Shown here one piece after another: positions 24,865 through 34,562 of a stretch of 40,990 nt of DNA. The notes below the pieces were generated by a model. The model ran no database searches. It had not been told where the DNA came from and worked only from the letters and a program-made list of their open reading frames with translations. The translations under genes were made by a program, and so were the position numbers. How positions within the stretch are numbered: the stretch's first letter is position 1; each line of letters begins with the position of its first letter. The stretch is from UBA3210 sp002363635. GTDB lineage: Bacteria; Bacillota_I; Bacilli_A; RFN20; CAG-449. The stretch is from assembly GCA_946641515.1 (NCBI GenBank), contig CAMPBT010000011.1:1-40990 (forward strand), in the 5' to 3' direction.

Positions 24865-26079
24865 CTATAGTTCTTCATCAATATCGTATGAAGCAACTTT
24901 CTTTCCAGGTTGAACCTTTGGTTGAACTCTAGAGATTGTTGTTTGGAAAAATTCATCTCTTTCAATATTTGCTAAATGTACATCAGCATATTTAATTAAA
25001 CCTAAACAGTTTTGGTAAGATTTAAATCTTGCACCAAATGAATCAGGTGTAAAATCAATAATTTGACAAGATAATCTTTCTTCAAGTAATTCTTTAAAGC
25101 CGTATAAAGCACTGCCTCCACCAGTAATGACTACTGGTAAGAATCTCTTTTCAGTTGAATTCCAATTATTGATTTGATCTTTAATTGCATCAACTAATGG
25201 AGAAACAGCCTCTTTGATATTATTGCCAAAATCTTCTAATGTGAAATCTTTGTAGATTTTTACATTAAATGATGGGTTTTTATCAATGCCATATTTTTCT
25301 TTAAGCATCTTAGCTTCTTTGAATGTAATTTGTAATTTGTCTGCTAAATTTTGAGTAATGCGGTCACTTCCGTATTTAAAACAAGTATTCGCGACAATTG
25401 TTGTTTGCTGAGAGATTTGAGTTAAGATTGTCATTTCTGAACCAAAATCTAATAAATAATATGAAGAAGGAATTTCTTCGTGATCTTTCATATATAATGC
25501 ACTAGCATATGGAGAAACAACAAGTTGTAAGACATTTAAGTTTGCAGCTTGAACTGCTGATAAATATCCAGAAATTATAGTATCTTGCATTGCGTAAATT
25601 GATGCATGAACGGTAAGTCTTTCACTCTTTTTACCAAGTGGAGAATCACTTTCACTTAAAGAATTATCAAGTAAATATGTATAAGGGATTACATCGACAA
25701 TCTTAAGTCCATCTTGGAAACGATGTTTACGTAACTGAGAGATGGCATTATTGACATCTAATTGTTGAATGATATTAGATGAATCAATAGTAACTGTTGA
25801 AGCAGAATCTCTAGTAATAGCAAGACCAAGTGGAGGTATTGATAAAACAACATCTTTGATTGTAATACCTAATTTTTCATTTGCAGCATTAATTAATCCT
25901 TTAATTGTATTAACTAAAACATCATGTTCTGCGACAATTCCTCCATCAAGAGCAGTAACTCCAGTTTCTAAAGCATGAAGTACATATACTACTCCATCTA
26001 AGCAGTAACCATAAACTAGTCTAACTGCTTTAGAAGTGATTTCTAATGCAGCATATCTTTTATTTTCTTCATCAAGCAT
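24865..26079 (-). CDS. ftsA: Cell division protein FtsA, without a visible membrane-targeting helix
   Basis: Actin-like protein that normally anchors FtsZ to the membrane. 404 residues; seen are the N-terminal RYAALEITSKAVRLVYG phosphate-1 strand, the 1C/SHS2 region (about 85-165), the phosphate-2 strand YYLLDFGSEMTIL, and VVITGGGSALYGFKEL of the adenosine loop. It is divergent from B. subtilis FtsA. The C-terminus (VQPKVQPGKKVASYDIDEEL) is short and acidic; the amphipathic helix that attaches FtsA to lipid is not seen. The ribosome site is a run of seven G at 26087-26093 (opposite strand). It lies 13 nt after ftsQ. Confidence 0.92.
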   Translation of the reverse strand: MLDEENKRYAALEITSKAVRLVYGYCLDGVVYVLHALETGVTALDGGIVAEHDVLVNTIKGLINAANEKLGITIKDVVLSIPPLGLAITRDSASTVTIDSSNIIQQLDVNNAISQLRKHRFQDGLKIVDVIPYTYLLDNSLSESDSPLGKKSERLTVHASIYAMQDTIISGYLSAVQAANLNVLQLVVSPYASALYMKDHEEIPSSYYLLDFGSEMTILTQISQQTTIVANTCFKYGSDRITQNLADKLQITFKEAKMLKEKYGIDKNPSFNVKIYKDFTLEDFGNNIKEAVSPLVDAIKDQINNWNSTEKRFLPVVITGGGSALYGFKELLEERLSCQIIDFTPDSFGARFKSYQNCLGLIKYADVHLANIERDEFFQTTISRVQPKVQPGKKVASYDIDEEL

Positions 26080-26092
26080 GTATTATCCCCCC

Positions 26093-27001
26093 CTAGTCAT
26101 TTTTATTAGAAACTTGCTTATCTCCAGCATAAATTCCGTAATAATAAGTTCCATTTGTCTCTTCAATTATAACTTTAATAGAATAGTAAGAAAAGTTTTC
26201 AGTGGTTTTTTTAGTTGATTTTAATAAATCAAAGCCTACTGAAGAAGTAAAAATATCTCTTTTCCATCTAGTATATGATTCTTCGTCTAAAGCATATGCA
26301 ATAGCTTTAAGAGCACCAGTATTCTTTTTATTTAAGAATGGAAGTTGAACATTAAGTAATTCATCAAAGTCAGGCACTTCAACAAAACAGTTCATATAAG
26401 GGATATTTTTATCATCGATAGAAACATCATAATATTTTATTTTACTACGATATTCTTTACTAATTTCGTAATATACATCTCCAAAATAGGAAATTTCAGA
26501 ATTGCTGATGTCATCATTTAATAATGTAGGGATTACTTCTAATGTTTCTTTTAATGTATCACCGACAATTTCATCGTTATACCAATCTTGTTCACTAGGG
26601 ACAAGTGGAGTAACTTCTTTAGTCATATAAACTTTATTTTGACTATTTTTTAAATATGGTGCACTTTCATCAATACTAATGGTTAATCCTTTAAAAGTAG
26701 CGTTTACTTTAGCGTTACTAATTAATGGATGATTATTTAATTTTTCTTCAATTTCATTAGTATTTAAGACAAATAATGAAGTTGATCTTTTTAAATTAAC
26801 AATTTCTAAAATTTGATCTGAATTAATATTTTTATTACCAACTAACGAATAAGAAGATACCCTACTAAAAGGTAGTAATACATATAAAGCAATCATGACT
26901 AAAAGACCGCAAATAATCGAGACTTTAATAAATAAGCTCTTTCTTTGTTTCTGACGATAAGTAAATAATTTATCTTGGAAAGTTTCGGTCTTTTCTGTCA
27001 T
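26093..27001 (-). CDS. ftsQ: Divisome protein DivIB/FtsQ
   Basis: Bitopic scaffold of the FtsQ-FtsL-FtsB core complex. 302 residues: a basic cytoplasmic N-terminus (with YRQKQRKS), one span at about 24-44, a POTRA domain at about 47-115 (SYSLVGNKNINSDQILEIV, typical of the family), and a beta domain extending to about residue 250. It is followed by a tail with TNGTYYYGIYAGDK. It starts 8 nt after the 541-aa membrane gene and precedes ftsA. Topology, POTRA sequence and gene order agree. Confidence 0.88.
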   Translation of the reverse strand: MTEKTETFQDKLFTYRQKQRKSLFIKVSIICGLLVMIALYVLLPFSRVSSYSLVGNKNINSDQILEIVNLKRSTSLFVLNTNEIEEKLNNHPLISNAKVNATFKGLTISIDESAPYLKNSQNKVYMTKEVTPLVPSEQDWYNDEIVGDTLKETLEVIPTLLNDDISNSEISYFGDVYYEISKEYRSKIKYYDVSIDDKNIPYMNCFVEVPDFDELLNVQLPFLNKKNTGALKAIAYALDEESYTRWKRDIFTSSVGFDLLKSTKKTTENFSYYSIKVIIEETNGTYYYGIYAGDKQVSNKND

Positions 27002-27009
27002 ATTTATTC

Positions 27010-28635
27010 TTAATTATCCTTTTTTTCGTCTACTTGATGCTTTTCTCTATCTTCAAGTAAGATATTAACAGCAGCATCTTCATCATGAACATGATTAACT
27101 TTATTAGTTAAATCAATAACATCTGTATTAGAATTATTTTCTTCTTTGTTAAATAATTCAATAGATTCATTTGCTTCATCTTTCTTATAGTAATAATAGA
27201 AAGCAAAATAGTAAATTGCAGAAGCGCCAACTAAGGCAATAGAAACATAGAACATAATAGAATATCTTGTCATATATTCTTGGAAATATTCATTAATTTC
27301 TGCTTCACCAATATAAGAAGTAGTTACGCCTTCTTTAGTAACATCTAAAGCAAATGTTGCATAAGCAGTAGCAGCTTTTTCATTAGAAACTTTGATATTT
27401 AATGTTGCACCAACAAAATCTTCATTAGTGCCATTTTTTAAGGCAACTAATTTTTCTGCGTCAACATATTTTTCAAGAAGTGCAGGAAGAACGTAAGATA
27501 CTGTATCTTCTTTACCATCTTTTAATAAAGTAAATGTTGCACCTGATCCTTCTTTATATTCGTATTTAGCAACTTCTCCAGTGATAGTTGTTAAAAGGCT
27601 ATAATCAGGAGCTTTAGTTGTAAAATATGAATAACCAATAAAGGCACCAAAGAGTAAGAAGATAATGCCAAGCATTAAAGAAGTTGATTTAACTGTTTTA
27701 ATCTTAGCTTTCGCGTAACCTTTAATTCTCTTATCAGAAGTATAATATTTACATCCAAGTTCGTAATCTGATTTATTAGTAATATCTTTTCTAGCATTTA
27801 ATAATTCTTTAACTTTAGTATAAACAACAAGTGGTAACATAAAGGCGAAGATGAAGATAAATGGGCTCTTCATAACAAAATATAAACCAATTAATGCTAA
27901 AGCAAGAACTAATGTAGATACTGTAACAAAGATAATTATTTTCTTTTTATATGAAGCAAAATTTTCTCTGAAATGACGACCAATTTCTTCATATTCACTT
28001 CTATTTGGATCTTTTAGTGCTTTTAACTTAGAAGCATCTACTCCTTCTAAAGAAGTATCTGCGTCAATAACATTTTCTTCAATTAAACCAAAATATTTTT
28101 GAATTTCATCAGGAACTTCTATTCCTTTTGAAACTAAGAATTTAACGAAATCTTTTGTATTAACATTGCTAAAAAGGAAATATCCTAATGTGTTACCAAG
28201 ATCATCTGCCATTACAAAATAATTTTGAGCAACGCCAGTTTTCTTAACATCATTTACATTAAGAACTTTAGTTTTCTTTAAGAATGTATGGATTTCAATG
28301 TCTTTACCGTTAACAACAACATATGAACAAGCAGTTCCACCTAAATAAACTAAGGCAAATAATGAAACAAAGATAATTAATACTTCAAGTAATAAATAAT
28401 AGCTTTGGTCAATGATACTAATTCCATATAGAATCATAGTTGCGATGTGACCTGCCGATGCAAGTCCAAGTAAAACAAAATAAGCAATTTTGTTTTTATC
28501 ATTACGATAAGTAATTAATTGATTATTTTCTTTTAATTCCTTTAATTTTCTATCTGAAATGAAATAATATACTGCACCTGCAATATTTAAAGCACATAAG
28601 ATAGATGAGATGATATAAGATACAATAACAGGCAT
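27010..28635 (-). CDS. Multi-pass membrane protein of unknown function upstream of ftsQ
   Basis: A 541-residue protein with about seven membrane segments (near 5-26, 50-70, 80-105, 232-252, 258-274, 318-338 and 458-482). Between the third and fourth spans (about 103-175) is a soluble region with the strand pattern of a PH-like domain (YVVVNGKDIEIHTFLKKTKV). Between the sixth and seventh (about 345-450) is a predicted external domain; the tail is acidic. I recognise no family. The start has GGGGAGG upstream. It follows recJ by 13 nt and precedes ftsQ by 8 nt, so it is made with the divisome proteins; a shared function is inference. Confidence 0.8.
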   Translation of the reverse strand: MPVIVSYIISSILCALNIAGAVYYFISDRKLKELKENNQLITYRNDKNKIAYFVLLGLASAGHIATMILYGISIIDQSYYLLLEVLIIFVSLFALVYLGGTACSYVVVNGKDIEIHTFLKKTKVLNVNDVKKTGVAQNYFVMADDLGNTLGYFLFSNVNTKDFVKFLVSKGIEVPDEIQKYFGLIEENVIDADTSLEGVDASKLKALKDPNRSEYEEIGRHFRENFASYKKKIIIFVTVSTLVLALALIGLYFVMKSPFIFIFAFMLPLVVYTKVKELLNARKDITNKSDYELGCKYYTSDKRIKGYAKAKIKTVKSTSLMLGIIFLLFGAFIGYSYFTTKAPDYSLLTTITGEVAKYEYKEGSGATFTLLKDGKEDTVSYVLPALLEKYVDAEKLVALKNGTNEDFVGATLNIKVSNEKAATAYATFALDVTKEGVTTSYIGEAEINEYFQEYMTRYSIMFYVSIALVGASAIYYFAFYYYYKKDEANESIELFNKEENNSNTDVIDLTNKVNHVHDEDAAVNILLEDREKHQVDEKKDN

Positions 28636-28648
28636 ATTTACCTCCCCT

Positions 28649-30205
28649 TTACTTAATAATTTCTTCTACTTTAAAAGTAACGTTTTTATTCTTTAGATAA
28701 TTATCTTTTTCTAAAGAACCAATTAAGTGAACTTCTTTTTCTTTTAGTAGTTCTCTATTAACATTGAAATGGATGAAGGAACATTTGTTATTGATAACCC
28801 CTTTAACATGTTTTCCTTCTCTTCCTACTAATGACATTTTACTAGTATCGTAAGGTACTTTCAAATATACTTCTTTAAATCCTTCACCAAAAGGTGAAAA
28901 AGATTTAATTAATTCATAATTTTCATAATTTAAATCTTCATAACTTACTTCAATACTCTTCTTTTCTTCAGCCTTAATATCTTTATCGAGAGAAAATAAA
29001 TTAAGTCGACGTTTAAATTCTTCAAAATTTTCTTCGTTTAAGGAGCATCCTCCAGCTTTTGCGTGTCCTCCATAAACAATTAATAAATCCTCTACGCTTT
29101 TAAAAGCTTCGGCAACATCAAATCCTTCTAATGATCTAGCGCTTCCTTTTAATATTCCACTATCTGCTTTACATAAAACTACGCTAGGCTTTTTTAAAGT
29201 CGAGGTAATTCTAGCCGCCACAAGTCCTACTAATCCTTCAGATAAATCGTCAAGTCTAGTAACGATAACTTTATCATTTTCATATAAAGACAAATCTAAA
29301 GTTTCAATAGCATCAGTAGATAAATTCTTTCTAAGAGCGTTTACTGAATTAATAAAGTCTGAGATTTTAATAATTTCTTGAGTATCATCACTCGTAAAGA
29401 ATTTAATAATTTTATTAGGAGAATTATCTTTTTTAATTCTACCTACCGCATTGATTTTAGGAGCAATATCAAATCCTAAAGTCTTTTCATCATATTCGCC
29501 ATCATTATTTTTAAGTAAAGCAAATTGACGATAATTATATTTATTTAAAGCCATAATAGTAAGTCTAACAATATCTCTATTTTGTTTTACTAATGGCATT
29601 AAATCAGAAATTGTAGCAAGGCCGGCTAGACACATAAGATATTCATCGTATCTATTTAGCACCGCACTTGCAAGCATAAAAGCTACGTAACCTCCACACT
29701 GAGCAAGCTTTTCTTTATTTTTAAAATAAGGATGCATAATTGTGTAATAAGGAGGCAAATCATTTAAGATTTCATGATGGTCAGTTAAAATTACATCTAT
29801 TCCTTTATCTTGGGCTAGATTTAAGGCTTCAATTTGAGATACCCCATTATCTACTGTGATAATGAGCGAATATCCTTTAGAAGCGATTAATTCAACCATA
29901 TTAGGGTTAATGCCATATCCATCTTTATATCTAGAAGGAATGTAGTAACCTATATTGTCATAATTAAGATATTTAAACATCTTAACTAAGATCGAAACAC
30001 TAGTAATACCATCACAATCATAATCACCATAAATCATAATTTTTTCATTTTGATTTATGGCTTTTAAGATTCTTTCTTTAGCTTTATCTACATTATCAAA
30101 ATTATGATAATCTTCTAAAGAAGATAAATTTAGATCTCTAGTCATAAATTTATATTCTTCATCAGTTATATTAAATTGTTTGAGTAAAGCCTTATATAAA
30201 TTCAT
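28649..30205 (-). CDS. recJ: RecJ-type single-stranded DNA exonuclease (DHH family)
   Basis: A DHH/DHHA1 phosphoesterase of the RecJ type, a 5'-3' ssDNA exonuclease acting in recombination and mismatch repair. Seen: motif DYDCDG at 61-66 (metal ligands), TVDNG at 117-121, TDHH at 141-144, and a DHHA1 domain with YGGHAKAGGCSL around 376-387, then an OB-like C-terminal part. At 518 residues it is shorter than B. subtilis RecJ (about 780), lacking the extra C-terminal domain, and close to the minimal nuclease core. NrnA-type oligoribonucleases are much shorter, which favours RecJ. The start has AAAGGAAA upstream. It heads the ftsQAZ unit, separated from secDF by a terminator. Confidence 0.88.
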   Translation of the reverse strand: MNLYKALLKQFNITDEEYKFMTRDLNLSSLEDYHNFDNVDKAKERILKAINQNEKIMIYGDYDCDGITSVSILVKMFKYLNYDNIGYYIPSRYKDGYGINPNMVELIASKGYSLIITVDNGVSQIEALNLAQDKGIDVILTDHHEILNDLPPYYTIMHPYFKNKEKLAQCGGYVAFMLASAVLNRYDEYLMCLAGLATISDLMPLVKQNRDIVRLTIMALNKYNYRQFALLKNNDGEYDEKTLGFDIAPKINAVGRIKKDNSPNKIIKFFTSDDTQEIIKISDFINSVNALRKNLSTDAIETLDLSLYENDKVIVTRLDDLSEGLVGLVAARITSTLKKPSVVLCKADSGILKGSARSLEGFDVAEAFKSVEDLLIVYGGHAKAGGCSLNEENFEEFKRRLNLFSLDKDIKAEEKKSIEVSYEDLNYENYELIKSFSPFGEGFKEVYLKVPYDTSKMSLVGREGKHVKGVINNKCSFIHFNVNRELLKEKEVHLIGSLEKDNYLKNKNVTFKVEEIIK

Positions 30206-30216
30206 AATTTTCCTTT

Positions 30217-30252
30217 AAAATAAAGAGCCTACTAAAAATTTTAGTAAGCCCT
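30217..30252 (-). terminator. Intrinsic terminator between secDF and recJ
   Basis: Minus strand hairpin AGGGCTTACTAAAA paired with TTTTAGTAGGCTCT (two G-U pairs), followed by TTTATTTT. It starts 8 nt after the secDF stop; recJ begins 12 nt further on, so some readthrough may feed the division genes. Confidence 0.85.
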
Positions 30253-30259
30253 AAAATAA

Positions 30260-32839
30260 CTAATCATTAATTCCTGGAATAATTGATTCAGTTGGTTCAG
30301 AGCCAAGATTCTTGTGCTCTTCTTTTAATCTTCTCATTTTTGCTTTTGAAGATTTTTCTCTTCTTTCTAAGTTCTTTTGTGCACGTTTAGCTTTTAAGTT
30401 CATATGAACTTTTTCTAAAGCAAGTACAATAGGAACAAATAAGAATAAGGTAAGTACAGTAGTTGAAGCAATAGCAATTAAGCCTCCTCCAAAGACTGAA
30501 TAGAAATTAACTGGTAAGAATGCTGCAATAATAACGAAGGTAACTGCAGATAAGCAAGAAATCTTAAGAGTAATATGCATTGCATCTTTAGCTGCTTGTT
30601 TAATTTGTTCTTGTCTAAATTCTAAATTCTTATTCTTGTTCTTAGATTCTCTCATGAGCTTCTTAGCTCTTTCGATTAATGGAAGTTGAGAAAGTGCTCC
30701 AATAAATAAGCCTGCTGCAATACCCATTAGTACTAATGGTGAAGTAGATATTCTTGTTACTGAGAAGAATGCAACTGCAAGAAGTCCTGAAGGAACAACT
30801 GTTGCTAAAGAAGCAAGTCCATACATGTAACCAAATCTAATTAAATAATAAACTGAAGCAATTAAGCCAAACATAATTAAGGCAATAATTGAATAAGTTA
30901 AGATGTATGAAGGAGTAACAGTTGTAGCGTTGGCAACACCGACAACAGCTTCATCAGATCCTGGTACATCTAATGCATGGATTTTATTTGTAATTTCTTC
31001 TACTTGAGCAGCAGTAATATCATATTTGCCATCAAGAGTAATTGTGACATAGTTAATGTTTGGTTTATCTTCTCTACCACTAATAATGACATTATCTTTA
31101 CGAGTGATATTGACACCTAATACTTTAAGATCAGTTTCTTTTTCAAAGAATTCTCTAACTGATTTTTCTGAGTCGAATAAGTAAGAAGTTGTTGCAACTT
31201 CTGTTTGTACTTCAATAACAGTATTTTCACTGAATTCACTTGAGTAACGGAATGTTCCTCCAATTGCAGGAACGAAGGTAACAATAATAATTGCAATTGT
31301 TGAAACTAAAGCGACTACTGAAGCAACAATACCACTTACTTTACCTTTAGTTGAGAAATCGACATTTGATAAAGCATTGAACTTAGTTTGTTTTTCATCT
31401 TTAACAACATTTGGTACATCTTTATCTTTAACCATAAACATACCTAAATGTTTTTCCGCAAATGCTGATGAAGTAAGCCACCACATACCCCATTTTAAGA
31501 TAAGTCTAGTGAGGATAAAGATTGAAATACAATTAATTACTAATGTAATTGGAAGTAATTTTACTTGGTTAATTGAAACAAAGATTGAAATAATACCAAC
31601 AATTAATGCTGCGATTGTTCCATCAATTACTGTCCATCTAGATGATCTAAATGCTTCTACATGAGCTTTAGAAGGTGTTTTACCTTTATATAATTCATCT
31701 TTAAATGTTTCAAAATAAGGAATTAACATTAATAAGTTAAATCCAATGGAAATAGCAAATGCTAAGATAACCATTGTAGTAACTTGATAACTGAAATAAT
31801 TGAATACTAATAATGAAAGTAATGTTGAAGCAGATAATCCAACTACACCAACTGAACCTGCTAAACCGTATTTAACACATAAGAAGATGCATACTGCAAG
31901 CATGCAAGCTCCAAGTCCTACAATAGCAAGTGTTTGATAAATTGTATTAAATTCAGCAGTAATAGTATGAGTATATAAACGAGTTAATGTATAGTCTTGA
32001 GGTTGATAATTTAATAATCTTTCAATTGTATGAGCAGATTCACCAACCATAGTAACTTGGTCATAATCGTATCTATCAATTAATAATTTAGCGCTTGTAA
32101 CTTCACTATTTGAGTTCTTTTCAACTTGGAAATATGAAGTAGGAACGATAGAGAGGATTTTTTTCTTCATCTGTTCTTGAATAACAGGGTCTTCGTTTTG
32201 GTAAGCTTCAATATATGAATCTTCAGCAGTTTTATTTAACCAAATAACGACAACACCATCAATTGTTGATTCATTACTGTTATCTGAATTATATTTTTCT
32301 TGGAAAGCTTTATAAGCATCATTACATGCACTAATAAATGTATTAAATTCATCATAATTAGCAACATCAACTTTTACATATGGTTGATTGTTTGACCAGT
32401 CAACTTTAGCAGAGCCAATAACGAATGGGTTTTCAATTTCTTTACCATATTCACCACCATCCATTAATGTTGAAACAGTAATTGTACCTGTTGCTTCTAC
32501 TGAACGTAAGATGTAATCAAGTGATGTTTCACTAGCAGCGTTGATTCTAACTTTGATTTGAGAGACAGCATTATCGCCACCATTATTATTGTCAGTAGCT
32601 TCATAATAAACATTTGAGTTTCTTACTTGAGCATCTTCAAGACGTTGTTCGACAATATGAGCGACATCTTCTGTAGTCATATTGGAAGCATTGTCTTTGA
32701 ATTCAACTCTATATGCTGTTTCATAGCCTTGAGAATATTCAAGACCAAAATTTAAATTATTAATTTGTCCTTGAACAGAAAAAATTGCTGCAAAGAAAAT
32801 TGTTAAAATTAATGTTAAGTATCCAAAGAAACGACGCAT
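30260..32839 (-). CDS. secDF: Protein translocase subunit SecDF (fused)
   Basis: Proton-driven RND-type membrane protein that helps SecYEG release exported proteins. The single 859-residue chain joins SecD and SecF: an N-terminal span (about 4-22), a large external P1 domain (about 25-300), a block of spans (about 300-450), then a second external domain after a span near residue 505 (about 525-640) and a final block of spans to about 815, ending in a basic tail rich in lysine and arginine. The SVEATGTITVSTLMDGG segment of SecD and TPSYILTYSIIALIMFG near the SecF spans are visible. A TTGAAA element lies about 75 nt upstream; the ribosome site is AGGAGG. Confidence 0.94.
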   Translation of the reverse strand: MRRFFGYLTLILTIFFAAIFSVQGQINNLNFGLEYSQGYETAYRVEFKDNASNMTTEDVAHIVEQRLEDAQVRNSNVYYEATDNNNGGDNAVSQIKVRINAASETSLDYILRSVEATGTITVSTLMDGGEYGKEIENPFVIGSAKVDWSNNQPYVKVDVANYDEFNTFISACNDAYKAFQEKYNSDNSNESTIDGVVVIWLNKTAEDSYIEAYQNEDPVIQEQMKKKILSIVPTSYFQVEKNSNSEVTSAKLLIDRYDYDQVTMVGESAHTIERLLNYQPQDYTLTRLYTHTITAEFNTIYQTLAIVGLGACMLAVCIFLCVKYGLAGSVGVVGLSASTLLSLLVFNYFSYQVTTMVILAFAISIGFNLLMLIPYFETFKDELYKGKTPSKAHVEAFRSSRWTVIDGTIAALIVGIISIFVSINQVKLLPITLVINCISIFILTRLILKWGMWWLTSSAFAEKHLGMFMVKDKDVPNVVKDEKQTKFNALSNVDFSTKGKVSGIVASVVALVSTIAIIIVTFVPAIGGTFRYSSEFSENTVIEVQTEVATTSYLFDSEKSVREFFEKETDLKVLGVNITRKDNVIISGREDKPNINYVTITLDGKYDITAAQVEEITNKIHALDVPGSDEAVVGVANATTVTPSYILTYSIIALIMFGLIASVYYLIRFGYMYGLASLATVVPSGLLAVAFFSVTRISTSPLVLMGIAAGLFIGALSQLPLIERAKKLMRESKNKNKNLEFRQEQIKQAAKDAMHITLKISCLSAVTFVIIAAFLPVNFYSVFGGGLIAIASTTVLTLFLFVPIVLALEKVHMNLKAKRAQKNLERREKSSKAKMRRLKEEHKNLGSEPTESIIPGIND

Positions 32840-32925
32840 CTTATCTCCTCCTAGGTTAGGTTATTTTGATAATATTTTTATTTATATAATAAATAACTAA
32901 ATTCTACACTTTTCAAATATAACAT

Positions 32926-32955
32926 TTAAAAACCTCGATATCAAGTACCGAGGTT
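32926..32955 (-). terminator. Intrinsic terminator after ruvB
   Basis: Minus strand AACCTCG and CGAGGTT (7 bp) around an 11-nt loop that can pair further, followed by TTTTTAAA. It closes the ruvA-ruvB unit. Confidence 0.85.
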
Positions 32956-32984
32956 AAATTGAATATCAATTTATATTAGAATTT

Positions 32985-33992
32985 TTATTCGAAGTGGTCA
33001 AACAAATCAATTTGGAAATGTTTATAAGCTTTTTCTGTTGCAACTCTTCCACGAGGAGTTTTATTAACAAAACCAAGTTTTAGTAAATATGGTTCGCATA
33101 CTTCTTCAAGATTTTGTACTTCTTCTCCAATAGTAGAAGCCAGAGTCTCAAGTCCAACAGGGCCTCCGTTAAAGCGTTTGATTAAAGTCTTAATATAACG
33201 ATTATCAACGTCATCTAAACCATATTCATCAATCTTTAATTGAAGCAACGCACTTTTTGTTATTTCTTCATCGATTACTTTGTAATCGGAATAAGAAGCA
33301 AAGTCTCTAACTCTTCTATATATTCTATTGGCAATACGAGGAGTACCTCTAGAACGAATCGCGATCATTCTTGATGCACTTTCTTCAATTGGAGTTTTAA
33401 ATACTTTTGAAGTTCTTTGAACAATTTGAGTTAGTTCTTCATCAGTATAATAATCAAGTCTAGTAACGTAACCAAATCTATCTCTTAGAGGAGAAGATAA
33501 ATCACCAGGTCTAGTTGTTGCACCAAATAAAGTAAATGGAGGTAAATCAATATTTATTGATCTAGCTTCATCATCTCTACCAATAACCAAGTTAAGAGTA
33601 AAATCTTCCATTGCTCCATATAAGATTTCTTCGACAACTCGAGGAATTCTATGGATTTCATCAATAAAAAGAATATCACCAGGAGAAATAGTACTTAAAA
33701 TAGCGGCTAAATCACCAGGTTTTTCTAAAGATGGTCCATTAACTAATTTAATATTACCACCCATTTCATGAGCGATGACATATGCTAAAGTAGTTTTACC
33801 AAGTCCTGGAGGGCCATAGACTAAGATATGATCTAATGATTCATTTCTTTTTCTTGCCGCACCAATAAAAACCCTTAGATTATCTTTGATGGCGCTTTGT
33901 CCAACATATTCATCTAAAGTTAAAGGACGTAAGGAGACTTCTTCATCTCTTTCATCTTGATTTAATGTTTCTTGGTCCATTAATCTATCCAT
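32985..33992 (-). CDS. ruvB: Holliday junction branch-migration helicase RuvB
   Basis: AAA+ motor that drives branch migration with RuvA. 335 residues: Walker A GPPGLGKT at 60-67, Walker B ILFIDEIH with D111 and E112, sensor 1 ATTRPGDLSSPLRDRFG, arginine finger region, and a C-terminal winged helix with GGPVGLETLASTIGEE and a TPRGRVATEKAYKH ending. It overlaps the ruvA stop codon by 1 nt (TAATG). No ruvC is present, as in other Firmicutes, which use RecU for resolution. An in-frame ATG four codons later is an alternative start. Confidence 0.97.
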   Translation of the reverse strand: MDRLMDQETLNQDERDEEVSLRPLTLDEYVGQSAIKDNLRVFIGAARKRNESLDHILVYGPPGLGKTTLAYVIAHEMGGNIKLVNGPSLEKPGDLAAILSTISPGDILFIDEIHRIPRVVEEILYGAMEDFTLNLVIGRDDEARSINIDLPPFTLFGATTRPGDLSSPLRDRFGYVTRLDYYTDEELTQIVQRTSKVFKTPIEESASRMIAIRSRGTPRIANRIYRRVRDFASYSDYKVIDEEITKSALLQLKIDEYGLDDVDNRYIKTLIKRFNGGPVGLETLASTIGEEVQNLEEVCEPYLLKLGFVNKTPRGRVATEKAYKHFQIDLFDHFE

Positions 33993-34561
33993 TATTTTCC
34001 TCTATTTCTTAAGAATAAAGTAATATATTCTTTTTCTGATAAATCTTGTTCTTTAACTGTTTTAAAGTAGTCATCAATTTCTTTAGCTTTAAAGCCTAAA
34101 TTGAGTAAACCACTCTTTGCACTTTCCATATTAGGATTGAGGGATTTAGTAGTTTTAGTTGAGTCTACTGAAACTAATGTTCCCTTTAAATCTAGAATAA
34201 TTTGAGAAGCAGCTTTTGGGCCTATTCCTGGGAGTTTTTTTAATCTCTTTACATCATCATTCATGATGGCAGAAATAAATTCATCTAAGCTAATTCCACT
34301 TAATGCACCTAGAGCAGTTCTAGGTCCTATTCCTTTAACTGTAATTAGTTTTTCAAAGAAAGCTTTTTCTTCTTTAGTTTTAAAACCAACTAAATAGTTT
34401 TCATCTTCTCTAACTACATCATAAGTATATAAAGTTAATGCACTATAAAGGATGTAGTCACTAGGACGAGCAACTAATACATCATATCCAACCCCATTGA
34501 CATCAATGACAATAGAATCATCTAAAATTTCTTCGATAGTTCCTTTTAAATAATAGTACAT
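33992..34561 (-). CDS. ruvA: Holliday junction DNA helicase subunit RuvA
   Basis: Tetrameric junction-binding partner of RuvB. 189 residues: N-terminal OB domain (about 1-63, starting MYYYLKGTIEEI), a domain with two helix-hairpin-helix motifs (VKGIGPRTALGAL near 73-85 and LPGIGPKAASQII near 108-120), a flexible linker (about 130-143), and a small C-terminal RuvB-contact domain. Directly upstream, 1 nt away, is a 30-codon membrane peptide gene that has the strong ribosome site; ruvA itself has a weak one, so it may depend on translational coupling. Confidence 0.95.
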   Translation of the reverse strand: MYYYLKGTIEEILDDSIVIDVNGVGYDVLVARPSDYILYSALTLYTYDVVREDENYLVGFKTKEEKAFFEKLITVKGIGPRTALGALSGISLDEFISAIMNDDVKRLKKLPGIGPKAASQIILDLKGTLVSVDSTKTTKSLNPNMESAKSGLLNLGFKAKEIDDYFKTVKEQDLSEKEYITLFLRNRGK

Positions 34562-34562
34562 A

